This document shows, piece after piece, positions 11,901 to 23,709 of a DNA stretch of 64,000 bases (position 1 is the first letter of the stretch; every line of letters starts with the position of its first letter). The notes beneath the pieces were generated by a model. That model made no database searches. It worked only from the letters and a program-made list of their open reading frames with translations, and was not told the DNA's origin. The stretch lies in the NCBI GenBank assembly GCA_024734555.1, contig JANPWX010000097.1, positions 6,568,811-6,632,810 on the forward strand, given 5' to 3'. The translations under genes and the position numbers were made by a program. The stretch is from Trochalopteron elliotii. Taxonomy: Eukaryota; Chordata; Aves; Passeriformes; Leiothrichidae.

Positions 11901-14389
11901 TAGTATCTAGTTATTGGTTGACAGAGAACAGATGCTCCAACTATCTTGATCTGAACTTAAGACCTAAGAAAAGCATTGTGTTTGAGGTTCAGTAGCAGGT
12001 GAACCCTTTAGCTCCCAGGAGAAAAATCATGTGGGGTTGGAATTCACTATGGAAGAAACCAATGGGCTACAGCAGAGTCTTCTGTCTAAAACTGTGCTTA
12101 CTTGAAAGTCGGGCAGCTCCGAGTTTTTGAAAGCTCCTTAAGAATGAAAGAACATTGGCTTGTTTTTGATAAAGTGCAGTCAGCAGAGCCTCCACAGTTA
12201 GCATGAATTCACTTATCTCCCTGCATATATGCACTGATAAAAATGTGCTCTTTATATTAGTATGTAAGTAATTCAATTCCCTTGGAGATAAAACTATTAC
12301 GCAAGAAAGACGTGTAGCACTCAAATGCCTGGATAATTATTACAGGAGTTTCCTGCAGAGAATCCAGCCTTTTTACCAGCTCTCAACCCTTTGTTCAGTC
12401 TGAAATTTAAAGAGACTGATCAAAATTTGCCCAGAATACAGTTTTGCTCATATCTGATTTTTGTTCTAATAGAAGTTCTGCTTCCATAACTCTTTGGAAT
12501 AAGTGGTGAAACTCGTAGTGACCTTGCCAGGTAGCTCACTGTAAGATTCAGTCCAATTTTTATTCAAGAATGGAATGCAGAATAGTATCAAGAACATGTA
12601 ACTTATAATCAGGGTTACTCCTTGCATGTGGTCACTCCCCAGTCCCACAATGGTGCTACTGTAAAAAGCACCCAGTATCTTCCATTTTCACTGTGGACTC
12701 TGGTCATGAATTCTGATTAATAATAAGAAGAACACTATTTAGAGAACTCCTCACCTCATAAAATTCAAAGTAGAATATCGTAATGAGGCCCATTCAAATG
12801 CAGCACTTTTAATGAATTTTCAAGGCAGTTGCCTCTGAAGATGAGTTAAATGGATTGAAGTCCAAATTGCTGCAGTATGAAGTTGGTAACTTTTCAGTTC
12901 TCTTTATATGTCACCAACAGGAATTAGAATATGTGTTTTGCAGAAAGCCTTGCTGGCACATTTGACAGAGGCAGAAAGGCATATGTATGCTAGGGAGGAG
13001 AATTTGGCATATCTTCAGAAATATGTGGAGATTATTTAATTCCAGCTCTTAATTATTTTAGATACAATATTTAGCACAGGATAAAATTAATATATATTAA
13101 CCATCAGTGATAAAACCCACTATATCTGTGAATAGTACTTTAGGATATGAGAGTACCTGCTACAAGAAACATGGGCCTATTTGATACAAATATAGCTATA
13201 TGGGGGATCTGGTGATACCACTAATATGGGACAGATTTCCACAGATGAGAGTCACCTTGATTGCCACTGAACCAAAAGTCCTATTTTCTGCCCTGGTGTA
13301 ATTAAGGTGAGAAATCAGACAAGGTCGAATAGCCTGCATAGATTATTGTAACGCTTTAATAATTAGTTAATCTATACCATGAATTTCAGTAGCAGAAGAG
13401 GGTCTGAACACAGAATGCTTTTTTCTTGGCTTGGGGTTTTGTTCATGCAATTTTCCCTATTTTCGTATATGCACGTCCCTTATTCTGCAGCCTCAAGTAA
13501 ATTCAGACCTTCTGACCTAATGGGTTAATACCCTGGGTTTGTTCTTTAAAATAATTCTATTGTGGACTTTAAAACTGTTTTCAGTATTAATTTATTCTTA
13601 ATTTAATAATGCTATTTCATGATCAAATTAAGTAAAATTATTTTTAACTCATAGTGTAAGAGCAAAGTATTTAAAGAAAGCACTTTAAACTTTTCTCAAA
13701 TAGCATCTAAAAATCCATCTGTTCAATGCTGTTGTGATCGAATATTCTAATTTAAAAACTGATTTAATAAGGTTTTATGGGGTTTTGTAATTTTTCCAGT
13801 GTGATACATTAATTGATGCTCAAGGAAAAATAGGGTACTGGTCTTTTAGACCTTCAGCTCTGACCATGGTTGGAAAACTGGGGAACAGTGAGCAAACCCA
13901 AAGTCATTCCAGTGCTGTGTTACAGTCCCACCCACCAGCCACCCACAGGGACTCACAGCTTTCCTGTAGAAACCCAGGAGCAGCTTCCTCAAAAATCACA
14001 CCGAGCTGCCATATGGGCCTGACCAAAAGTCCATCAGGTCCTGCCTCCAGCTTGGTGGAATTGAACAGGAACATGTATTTTCTAGCCATTCATCTCTCAC
14101 AGTGTAGGTGTGCGGACAGCTGCAGCTTACCCAGATGTAGGAAAGGATTTTTTTCTGCTTTGTTCCTAGTAATTTTTGGCAGTTATTTTGCTTTTTTCGC
14201 TGCTCTTGAACACTGAGTTGCCCTTTTCTATGGAGCATCTTGTGAAGAGCTCATAATCCCTGATGGCCAGAGCCCATCACTGGGCATGCAGCATGTGAGT
14301 TTTGTTTACTCCCACCTGCACCTCTTTATCAGCACACTTCTCCATCTGCCAGTGTATGACCCAGTCACATAGTCTGTCATTCCCTGCAG

Positions 14390-14770
14390 CTGGCCACTGC
14401 CCTTGCTGACCTGCCTAATTTCACATCATTAGGAAACTTTGTCACCTTGTGGCTCACTCCCTGATGAGGTAACTGGTTAATGGTGAAGAGTGCAGTTCCC
14501 ACAGCAAACCTCTGCAGAGCTTTGGCTGCTTCCCCCATTGCTGTGTATAGTCCTCGTTGGTCTCCTATCCTGTACTGAGCCTTTTGTCCATTCCAGCTCT
14601 TTCCCTGTCTGCCTATTTTCTGTAATGCTCCTTGGAGTAGGATTTTACTGGGAGCCTCTTCAAAACCTGGGAAGGGTAGCTGCATCACCTTTTTCGATGT
14701 GCCTGTTGACCACTGTCAGGGAACACTGGTGAGGCTGCAGGGGGAATCATCCTGTTTGCCCAGTACATAA
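14390..14770 (-). mobile_element. Degenerate CR1 LINE fragment (reverse transcriptase region)
   Basis: On the minus strand a 103-codon open stretch (14688 down to 14377) contains LFTINQLP, then KFPNDVKLG with its F at 14434-14436. This lines up with the catalytic part of CR1 reverse transcriptase, in which LFINDL precedes the KFADDTKLGG block. The key FADD motif has decayed to FPND. Further along, in the nucleotide sequence of the opposite strand, AGGATTTTACTGGGAGCC and GATGTGCCTGTTGACCACTG also follow the usual CR1 order. It is an old non-autonomous remnant, not a gene. Boundaries are approximate. Confidence 0.75.
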
Positions 14771-15824
14771 AGCTGTCATTTATGCCATCTGAGATGTCCA
14801 TCCTAACTATTGCTCCCTCTCGTTAGTATTTACCACTCTGTTTCAAAGCTGAGTTGGCAGGTTAAGTGGCTGAAACCTTTTCTTCAAAAGCTGGAGGTGG
14901 AGTGTGCCCCTCTTCAGCAGCTCAGTGTGTAGAGCAGCCTTCCACCCCTCTGCTAGGAGCAGGAAATCCATCTGCCAAAGAGAGTGTCCACAGGCCATTC
15001 AAGACCAGGGGTACCCAGACAGCAGCAAAACTGGTTGGCTTAGAATAGAAAACATCCTTACTTATTAGGAAAGCATAAATTCAGGAGGTCATTTGTCCAG
15101 AGGAGAAAAAGTGAGGCCCTAGCCTTGTTCCAGTGACTACTTCAAATACAGAATGAAAATATTTCTTGGAGATGACTCCTAAAATGAGAGATGAGAACTC
15201 TCAAATGTGTCTTTGAATCCTGACAGAGTCTGGATGTAAGAGAGGCACATGGGTGTTAGGAGTCAGGGTCCTTTGGCGTGCCCAGGAACAGATTCTGTGG
15301 CATCTGATGAGCTCTAGTGGGATTGTGAGGAGGTTACAGCTGCTACAAGCAGCTTTGGCAAAGCTAGAGCTAATTTGGAAAATGAGGGAATGTCCCTTGA
15401 TGCAGAAGTTGGTCTGTGTGTGCTCTCATTACAACTGACCAGGAAGGTTAATACATGGAGATTACTGGCGTCCAAAATGAAATATTAACAGTTTCTCAAA
15501 ACCAGACACCAGGATGATGATCCACCTGTGCAAGGAGCAGGCAACACTGACAATGGTATGGGAAAGCTGCACTAGGTTCTGGGTGGTCTGCCAGGCAACA
15601 AGTGAGTCCCTGAGCCCTCACTCTTTTTACCTGACTGACTGTGAGGAAAATGCCTGGGCAACAGATCTGAACAAATATCAACATTTCAGGTTTAGACAAC
15701 TACAGTGGTAATTAGAGATGTAAATCACTTCATGAATTCATCTTCTCTTCACAGGATAATTCTTCAGCTGGTTTTTAACAGCTTAGTTCAAAAATCTTGA
15801 ACACCTCAATAATGCATGGTTAGT

Positions 15825-15873
15825 GTGGTAGGAACAGGGTAAAAACCGTGGTAGGCAGGAACAGGATAAAAAC
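15825..15873 (+). repeat. Imperfect tandem duplication (about 23-26 bp)
   Basis: Two adjacent units begin GTGGTAGG and end with AGGRTAAAAAC. The second (15848-15873) has three extra bases (CAG) and one substitution relative to the first (15825-15847). It looks like a recent local duplication by replication slippage. Confidence 0.8.
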
Positions 15874-18015
15874 AAAATTTGAGCAGTTTGTTAGTCTGCT
15901 GTGAGGCAAATAATATTGGGTATCCAGAAGACCACCATAAGAAGCCATCCTGTGTGTTCTAAGGTACGTTGGAACTAATTGTCTCCCACTGATCTCTCCA
16001 TGTAGTAGATACTGGGTGAAGAAGTCACACAGCATTCAAGGCTGTGGGAATATGCCTTGGCCCCCTTGGCTATCTGGCCTTGACCCCCTGCACGTCACAG
16101 GTTTCTAGAGCTCTAACCATGCTGAGGACCAGGCACTGTCTTACAGGACTTCCCTCAGCTCCTTCTCCCCTCTTTATGATGAGCATGTATTTTTGCAAGC
16201 TTTACAAACTTGTTCTGCGCAATGCTCAAGCAGTTACAAAACATTTGACAGGCTGGCAAAATGGAAATACCTTCAGGATGTCTCATAATTGACAGAGAGA
16301 CTTGTGAGGGTTGTTCTTTTTATCACAACTTTTTTCCAGGAGCCTGATTTAAAGAACTGTTTAAGAATATGCTTACTTTGAAACACATTCCTAGCCTGGG
16401 AACCTGGAAGAGTTATGCATTATCATTAGGTACATGTTTTGGTCCCTCATAGGCAGGACCTTAGTCTGTAAAGGTCACTTTGTCACTCCAAAGGGTTGGA
16501 AAGGGCACCCAGAACTTGTGTAATGCTTCCTTCCCTGCCTGAGTTGCTGACTAGCTGACAGCAGCTAAAGCAGGTCATTGATGACAGCTAAATATGTTCA
16601 TGTGGCACTGCACAGCTGAGTCCACCAGCGCTGTCTGTGGTGGCTTTACCCTCTGTTCCTGACAGCAGTGGTGGAGAGGTGGGACTCATCTCACCCAGCT
16701 TCAGACACCCACACCAGAGACACCTACTTCCAGCTTGTCGCCCCAGACTGTTTAGAGCTGGTGGAGAGAAACAAGCACTCGGAGTGATTCATCTGGCTCG
16801 TTTTAATCATCTACTTTAGGAGGAGATAAATCGTGCTATGGAAATGTCTTTTTTCTGTCTACTAACTATGCAGAAAGTGTAAATCACTGTCTCAGATACA
16901 CAAGTCGGCACGGCAGATGTCTCAAACTAAAAAGATGAATGTCACCCTTGGTTTTTATCAGTATCATTTTTTTTTAATACAAACATTTAGGTACAGTGTC
17001 GTCCTACAGTAAGCCTACAGCTGTCTAGCTGTGCCCAAGAGTCTTAAGACTTGTGCAGACTTTAGAAGAGGTCCAGATAGCCTATTTAAAGGTGTTACCC
17101 TAAATGGTTTAAAGATGTAGTGCTTTCCCATGCCTCTTTTGCTTCATGGCCTTTAGCTGGGTCTGTGGAGTAAATAGCTTGGGTATAGATGGCCCTTGCT
17201 ACAGGTATCCAAAGTCATCTGAGGGGGACCTTAGCCATAAAAGAAGAAACAGAAGGACAGCTGTTTTCTGGGGCTAATGGCACTGGCAGTAACTTTGGAG
17301 ATTATTTCCTTGCTTTGTTTCTAAATGTCATGGGAGAGAGGTTGGACTGAAAGGGAGGGAGGAGGAATGTTTCCATTTGGGATTTATGAAAAGGGAAAAT
17401 GCATGAACAAAAGGGACAATAAAAAACCAAAATTAGTAAAAGCAAGATAGGCACTTTTCCTCTACCTCAGTATCTTAATTTGTTCTTTTGGGGGATACAG
17501 TAGCATCCAGAGCAGTTTGATGCAGGAAGCAATGGAAGAAACACAGTTCAAGTCTGCAGAACTAAACTTCTTCAATATCCTGTCTCATCGATTCTAAAAA
17601 GACATTTTGCCATCTTTGAATTCATTTGCATTCTGTTGCCAGCTGACTCTTGTGCAGTGTTGGAGGGAGAAAAACTTTTCAGCCATGTGTGGGTTTAGTC
17701 TCACCCCATCTGTGCACCTGTGGTTTAGGTGAGGAAAATGTCCCCAGCAGAGACACAGGGACTAGACATGGCAAACTACAGCTCTGGATTTTGTGTTTGC
17801 CAGCTGGCAAACAAGTGCCCTCCACAGAAATGAGAGGATGAGACCACATCAGTGTATATTACCTGTAGGATCCAAAGAAGATCTGCTTCTGGGGGGCAGA
17901 TTATGTCATAGGTATCCTCCAGGTGGTGCATCCACTGGAAAAGTCTGTGCTCGTTTGGCATCTAACTGTCCAACTCTTGCAGCACAAGCAATCACGAGGA
18001 CACAATAACGTTTCA

Positions 18016-18051
18016 CTGACAGATACTACAGATACTGACAGATATTACAAG
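18016..18051 (+). repeat. 19-bp tandem duplication
   Basis: CTGACAGATACTACAGATA at 18016-18034 is followed directly by a second copy starting CTGACAGATATTACA at 18035. The copies differ by one C-to-T change over the first 15 bases and then diverge. No function is suggested. Confidence 0.8.
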
Positions 18052-20962
18052 TCTCAGCTTGTAACTGTTCATCATCAGAGAGTGAATTTTACCTCTATCG
18101 TCATGAAATCCATTGTGCCTGGGATAAGTTTTTAGTCTCTCCAGTCTGCAAATGCATCAAAAGAATGAGCATACCCAGAAAGTTAACCTTTCAGGGGCAA
18201 GTTAGTTTTGAAGTTATACACGCAGTATTGTCTATTGCTGAAAGCAAATGTTTCTGTTGGTGTGTTTAACACAAAATTTAAATACACCTGGACAAGTAAT
18301 TTTGCCTATGTAGCCAAGACGATATCAGTAAATTCAGCTTTAGGGAGCAATTGCCGTGGTACAGAGTAGAAGGCAGTGATATTCATGCAAGATGTCCAGA
18401 TGAACTGCTGACTCTTGTGTACATGCACAGTACAGCGGGGACCTGGGAAGGTGGCTTCAGTGCTTCATGGGGGGAAGATTTTCACCACAGTGTCTGCAGT
18501 GGGCTGTCTGTAAACACTCTGTTACCAGATGTTGAATGTCTGGTGCATCAGACAGTTGTGATTGATTCTCATTGTAGAAAAAATAACACAGCTTCAGAGT
18601 TGTCATTCAGAGCACCGACTCATCTTAAAATCTCATATACCCTAGTGACTTTAGGCACATTCCCTAATGTTAAATATCTTCAGCAGGAGTGGTTTAGATC
18701 CTGGTTTCCTATTTCCCCGGGGAGTAACTGCAGAAAGATGCAAATGGCAGATACCCCACTGGCTGTCTCAAGAAGGAGGACCATTTTAGCCTACCTCTCC
18801 AAGCAGTTTCAAAAACATGAACTCTGAGTGAAGTTGCATTGGCACGGAGGCAGAAACTCTTCTAAAGCTCTCATTTGGCACACTGGCTTCCTGAATTAGT
18901 TTTTTCCATGCCCAGAAACCCAGTGGTCCAAGGGAAGAAGGATGCTGCAGTTTGTTAGGGTGTGTGAAGTGTTGGGTGTTGCAGCGATAATGCCCAGAAG
19001 AAAATCTTGAGTGTAAAGGAAAAATTTGGTAATCATTCTAGGACTTGTGTAGTGGACAACAAAGAGGGCACTGGCAACTGCCCATTACATGGTGAAATTA
19101 AAAGAAATGAGTGTAACCTTCTTTGGTATAAAGTGAGTCCTGACACTAGTCTGTGCAGCAAGTGAGGCAAGAAGCATAAGTTACAAGCAATGTATTACTA
19201 ATAAAATGCTTTAGAGTTATTTGAATGAGCTGAGCGTTTGCAGACAGTCTGTTTTTCAATTGAAACATTTGGCAGGTGGTTTGTAACCTTTCCATTATGT
19301 GTTTAATACAAGGTCACATTAACTTTGGACAATTCATTGGCTTGCTGGTGCATCTCTTGTTATGTGGGAGGCTGCCCACACAATCTTCTATTAAAAACTG
19401 AAATAAGAGGAGAGATCAGAAATATCCCTATCTCTCTGAAAGCCACACAAAAAGGCTAGGTGTTTCTATTTTTCTGCTGTATGTTCTTTTTAGATATCAA
19501 GCCATCAAACAGAGGCCAGAAACCTTCTTGTTATAAAATACACCTTTACTAGGCAAACTAATGGTACTTTTAGCTCAGATCATGCATTTTGTATCTGTAG
19601 GGGAATAAATAGTTCTTTCCATAGAAATAAACATTTTCTTTCATAATGTATTAGGTCATATAAATACCAATTTAGGTTGGCTTTAAATAAGAGATTTTCT
19701 GTTCCACATACTAATTCACACCAGGATAAGGAAGGATTTTTAATTTTTTTTTTATGTGGACCTCTCCTAGTCTTCCTTGAATATATATAAATGTTTGGCA
19801 ATAATACGGTCTCTCATTGTCCTGGCTTTACTTACATGTTTTCACCTTTCAATGCATGCAGTAAATTCTGGACAGTTTTGAAGTTGTAGATTCCTGGATT
19901 TCAATATGAACTACTGTTACTTCCTGCTTTAGGTGAATGGACCAACTAAACTGCAGTCAGCCTCTTAGAGAAATCACTGCTGAGTGTTGTTTGTGTGTGG
20001 GTGACTGACAGCTTCAGCAGATGTTGAATGGGGTGAATTTAAGAAAGGCAGGTAGAGAGCCCTAAAGGCAGTGGTCTGCTGCTGAGGTCTGCCAGCACGT
20101 TTTGATCACTCCAAGAACTCAACCAGCTAAACCTCTCTTTGCTCATTCATTTACAAGCTGGATACATTATTTACTGACAGCTGTAGGATAGCAGGGCTAT
20201 AACTATTCATGTTTGAAGATTGAAGGGACAAAGTTTTTAGGTGAAAAGTTTCCAGCAGCATGCTTAGTTATAATGGGGCAAAGCTCCAGTCCAGTCTCAG
20301 TTTGTGCAGGACTCAAACTAAAAAAAGTTAGGATTGTCTGGTCAGAGATGGACTTCAGGGCAGTCTGTGGGTTGGTCTCGTTTTTGCCATCTGGCTACAG
20401 CCATAGGAGAGGTGTTTTCCCAGGGATCACTGAAATGCCTGGTGATCCAATTCAGTATTAATCACGTTATTTATGTTGCAGTCATTTTGCTTAACTTCAA
20501 GATTAAATATGTTGCCCTCCCTCTCTTCTGAGAAACACCATATTCCATAAACTGGCCATTCCTGCATTTTCCGAGACAATAGCAATTTCAAGTGCTGTTA
20601 TAATCCCCTTTGCTGCATTATCAAACTCAATACCACATTTTTCATTCGTTTACACATCCTAACAGCACGAGTTTAAGTGGTGTGTTAAGCCTTTCTATGT
20701 ACATCAAAGCAACATGTAATTTTCACTTCCATTTTACCCAATGGCTTCTAAATCTAGAGGTGATAATTGTTATTTGCATTCTAATTATGCCTCAGTTCAA
20801 CCAGAGGCTTTGCAATGATCTAAAAACAAAGGACATTTTGTGGCAAGATCCGGTGGGTTCCTTTGCTCGTACAGCTCCACGTGCCTTCAGAAGGGCTGAA
20901 AATTTGAAAAGTAAAATGCAGGATGGGTTTCCTTAGTAAGCCATGTGTTTTCTCCTCCGCAG

Positions 20963-21287
20963 GGGATGAGCGCTCCCGGGAGTCTCCAGCCCCAGCCGAA
21001 GCACAGATGCAAGCTGGGGCGGAAGGCAGTGGAAGGGTGAACCGCTGCTGCTGGAAATGTTCCGTGACGCAACTCAAGAAGATTTTCTGGGGTGTGGCCG
21101 TGGTCCTGGGTGTCTGCTCCTCTTGGTCGGGTTCAACCCAGCTAGCAAAACTGACCTTTAAGAAATTCGATGCACCCTTCACTCTAACGTGGTTTGCAAC
21201 AAACTGGAACTTTTTATTCTTTCCTTTGTATTATCTTGGACATGTTTTTAAGTCAGCTGAAAAGCAGTCTCCAAAGCAAAGATACAG
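20963..21287 (+). CDS. SLC35F3: SLC35F3 internal coding exon (N-terminal region, TM1-TM2)
   Basis: SLC35F3 is a solute carrier of the drug/metabolite transporter superfamily, reported in the literature as a candidate thiamine transporter. The exon follows a pyrimidine-rich acceptor ending in CAG at 20960-20962 and stops at the donor GTATGG at 21288. It opens with the last two bases of a split codon (phase 1), then 107 codons from GAT at 20965, then AG of a codon completed in the next exon (phase 2). Counting from that GAT, residues 1-37 are hydrophilic with a Cys cluster (C28, C29, C32). TM1 covers about 40-61 (IFWGVAVVLGVCSSW) and TM2 about 72-95 (FTLTWFATNWNFLFFPLYY). The motif KFDAPFTLTWFATNWN is typical of SLC35F3/F4. 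The N-terminal part and GSTQLAKLTF favour F3, judged from remembered family sequences, not an alignment. An in-frame ATG at 20923 lies before the acceptor, inside the intron, so it is not taken as the start. Confidence 0.95.
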
Positions 21288-23685
21288 GTATGGGAGCTTT
21301 TTTTTTAATCATATGACTCTTGCATGCTGCTCTACATTTCACAGACATTTTGTTCAAATCAGTCAGTTACATTAAACTTGTGTTTGCTTTCCTCTCCAGG
21401 TTTGTTAAAGGATGGTCTGAGCTCATTGTGTGTCCTATGTTAGGTCCTATTATGTTCCTAATATAATTTCACTCCAGCAGTAAGAAATCCAGATTCATTT
21501 CCAACACATGCAAGTCTTGTAATGAAAGTCTGCATTTTCTGCAATTATTTATCCAGAGTTTTCTGCAAGCATTTTTTTTTTTAATAATATCTCTTTGCCC
21601 TGTGGGGGAAAGTCACCCATGGCTGACTTCTGTGTCAGTCTCTGAGTAAGCTAAGTAAGCTTTCCTTTTCCAAGCTCAGGACTAGAGCAGAGCCTTGAAT
21701 AGCTGAGTAAAAAGTACTGCAGTATTTTCCTGGCACTATGCCCTTGACATCAAAGGCCAAGCTCTGATCCCAGTTAAACTTGAGCTGTTATGTTTATTTC
21801 CGGGAGGAAGCGCAGTCATAACCAAAGACAGCACTTTGTCTTCAGCACACCTTGTCTTTATAGCAAGCCAAACCCGCAAAGCCCGAGTCCCTCATGGAAA
21901 GCCTTGAGTGTCTGTCCTCAGTGAAAGGCTGAGGATGCTCTGTCTGCTTGAAGGACTGCCTCTCACTGAGCACTCCCTCAGCTCTGCTGTGCTCATTTTG
22001 GCCTGAGAGGTGTCTGGGACAGATGGGATGACTCAGCCATCAAGATGTCCCATGTCAGAGAGCTTCCCTGATACGTGGAAGGATGTGAACAACCTTTTCC
22101 CCTTCTGTTACACAGTGGGGCTCATAGACTTTTAATGAAGTAGCTCAGAAAAGTAAACAGTAAGAAGTACACATTTCTCAGCTCCCAGCTGCGCAGCAGC
22201 AAGGTGGAAACTTACTACAAGAAAAATCTAAGAAACCAAGTTAGTCAGGAAATGCTCTACCTCAGATGACTAGGGTTAAGAAATTTTACTGCTTAGCCAT
22301 CATTACGGTTTCTTCATCTTTTAAATAATGTGGAGGCTGCAGATAAAGGAGATGACCATTCCCTGCACATTCTAGAGCAGGATCCAGAAGTTCTAAAGGC
22401 ATTTTCACAAGTGCCACGTTTCCTGTGCTTCAGTCTTCAGGTTGTATTTGTTCATGGCAAATGTGGTTGCTTCAGAGATAAGAGGAGTATGGAGGTTACA
22501 GAAAGCTACAGTTTAATCTGAAAACAGCAACAAATGCTAGCCTAAAAGCAAATACCTTTTTGTTTCTTTGGTTTTAAGTATTTTTCTTCCCAGCTGCTCT
22601 CAGGTAATGTTTTAAATACTGCTGAATTTCGGGGTGAGCAGTTGTGGTTTGCCAGATCCCTGGGGTTAAAACCCCAGAGCGTTGTACTCATTGCTGCAGT
22701 AAATTGATACAGCTGGTAGTTGTCTTTCATTAGTTAAATGAGGTCTGAATTGAAGAGCAGATGCAAGCCCTACAGCCTGTTTGGGATGCAGGGGGACATC
22801 ATTAGCAGTAGGCTTGCCCAGGCTTCGTAGAGAGTGTGTGGTTTTGTGTCTGAGAAGCAGAGTAAATAGGATTAACAGTGAGGTTTTTCTGCATGTCAGG
22901 GAAGATGTGTGCATTTGGAGATGCGGCTGTGGCTCCCAGCTTTGCTGCAGATTTGTTCTGTGGTTTGGAGCAAGTCACACTGTAGACCTCTGATTTCCTT
23001 GTACTCTCTGTTCTTTTGGAGGAGCCAGTCCTTTAGGGAGGAGGAGGACTCCCCCTTACCATGTGTTTACTTAGTGTCTGCCTCAGCATGTCCCCTGTCT
23101 ACACTGAGGCCTTTTGGTGGTGTTGCACCAAGAGTTACTGTGAAATTATTTACTGTTCATCTGCTTGCTCCATTACAGCTGAGAAGTCACATGCATACAT
23201 GTCAGTAAACCCGAGCATTGCAGTCCAGCCTCCCCTCCTAATTATTCCTCCTTTTTCCATGTTATATATGTGTGCAGATATGTGGAGAAAGAGATACACA
23301 GGGACTTGCAGCTCCATATGAGGCATCACCATCTTCAGGAAAGCTTGCAGTCCAGCTGTGGTTGGACACATTAGGGAGATACTTCACAGACTTCTGGGTA
23401 GTTAAAAGGAGACAATTCTGACCTAGAACTGTAAAGAAACTGACATAATCACTTTCTACTTCTTTTATCCTTCACTTTCATCTATATTTTACATCTGGTC
23501 TGAGCTCTCTGGCAGGAATTTGGAACAAGATAAATTAAAAGGCGATAGTGGGAGAAGATGGAAATATGATGTCCAAGTCACCTTAGCAGTGAAGTAGAAA
23601 AGGAAGGGGTTCTCAGATCTTGCCTACACACGCTGCTAAAATCCACAGGTACCTAATGTTTTTGGCAGCAAAGCTCCCCCAGGAC

Positions 23686-23709
23686 ACCTACCTACCTACC
23701 CACCCACCT
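23686..23709 (+). repeat. (ACCT)n / CACC-rich simple repeat
   Basis: Three to four ACCT units run into ACCCACCCACC-type sequence. It is a short microsatellite with no further feature. Confidence 0.8.

Larger units (their letters stand above)
6031..20962. other. Non-coding DNA before the first visible SLC35F3 exon (probable intron)
   Basis: If the CpG island holds a SLC35F3 first exon, this 15-kb stretch is its first intron; otherwise it is flank or part of a longer intron. It holds the purine-rich tract, a 21-A run at 7537-7557, a MIR-like SINE, an antisense CR1 fragment and small tandem repeats, each listed separately. No exon with both a recognised peptide and good splice sites was found. 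A 158-codon frame at 18351-18827 resembles nothing I know. Confidence 0.55.

Noticed and set aside
18351..18827. 158-codon + strand open frame 2 kb upstream of the first exon
   Set aside because: No recognisable domain and no convincing splice context. Length is compatible with chance in 64 kb of sequence.
20923..20962. In-frame ATG upstream of the first visible SLC35F3 exon
   Set aside because: It lies before a clear pyrimidine-tract CAG acceptor, and its peptide does not resemble the family N terminus. It is intronic read-through.
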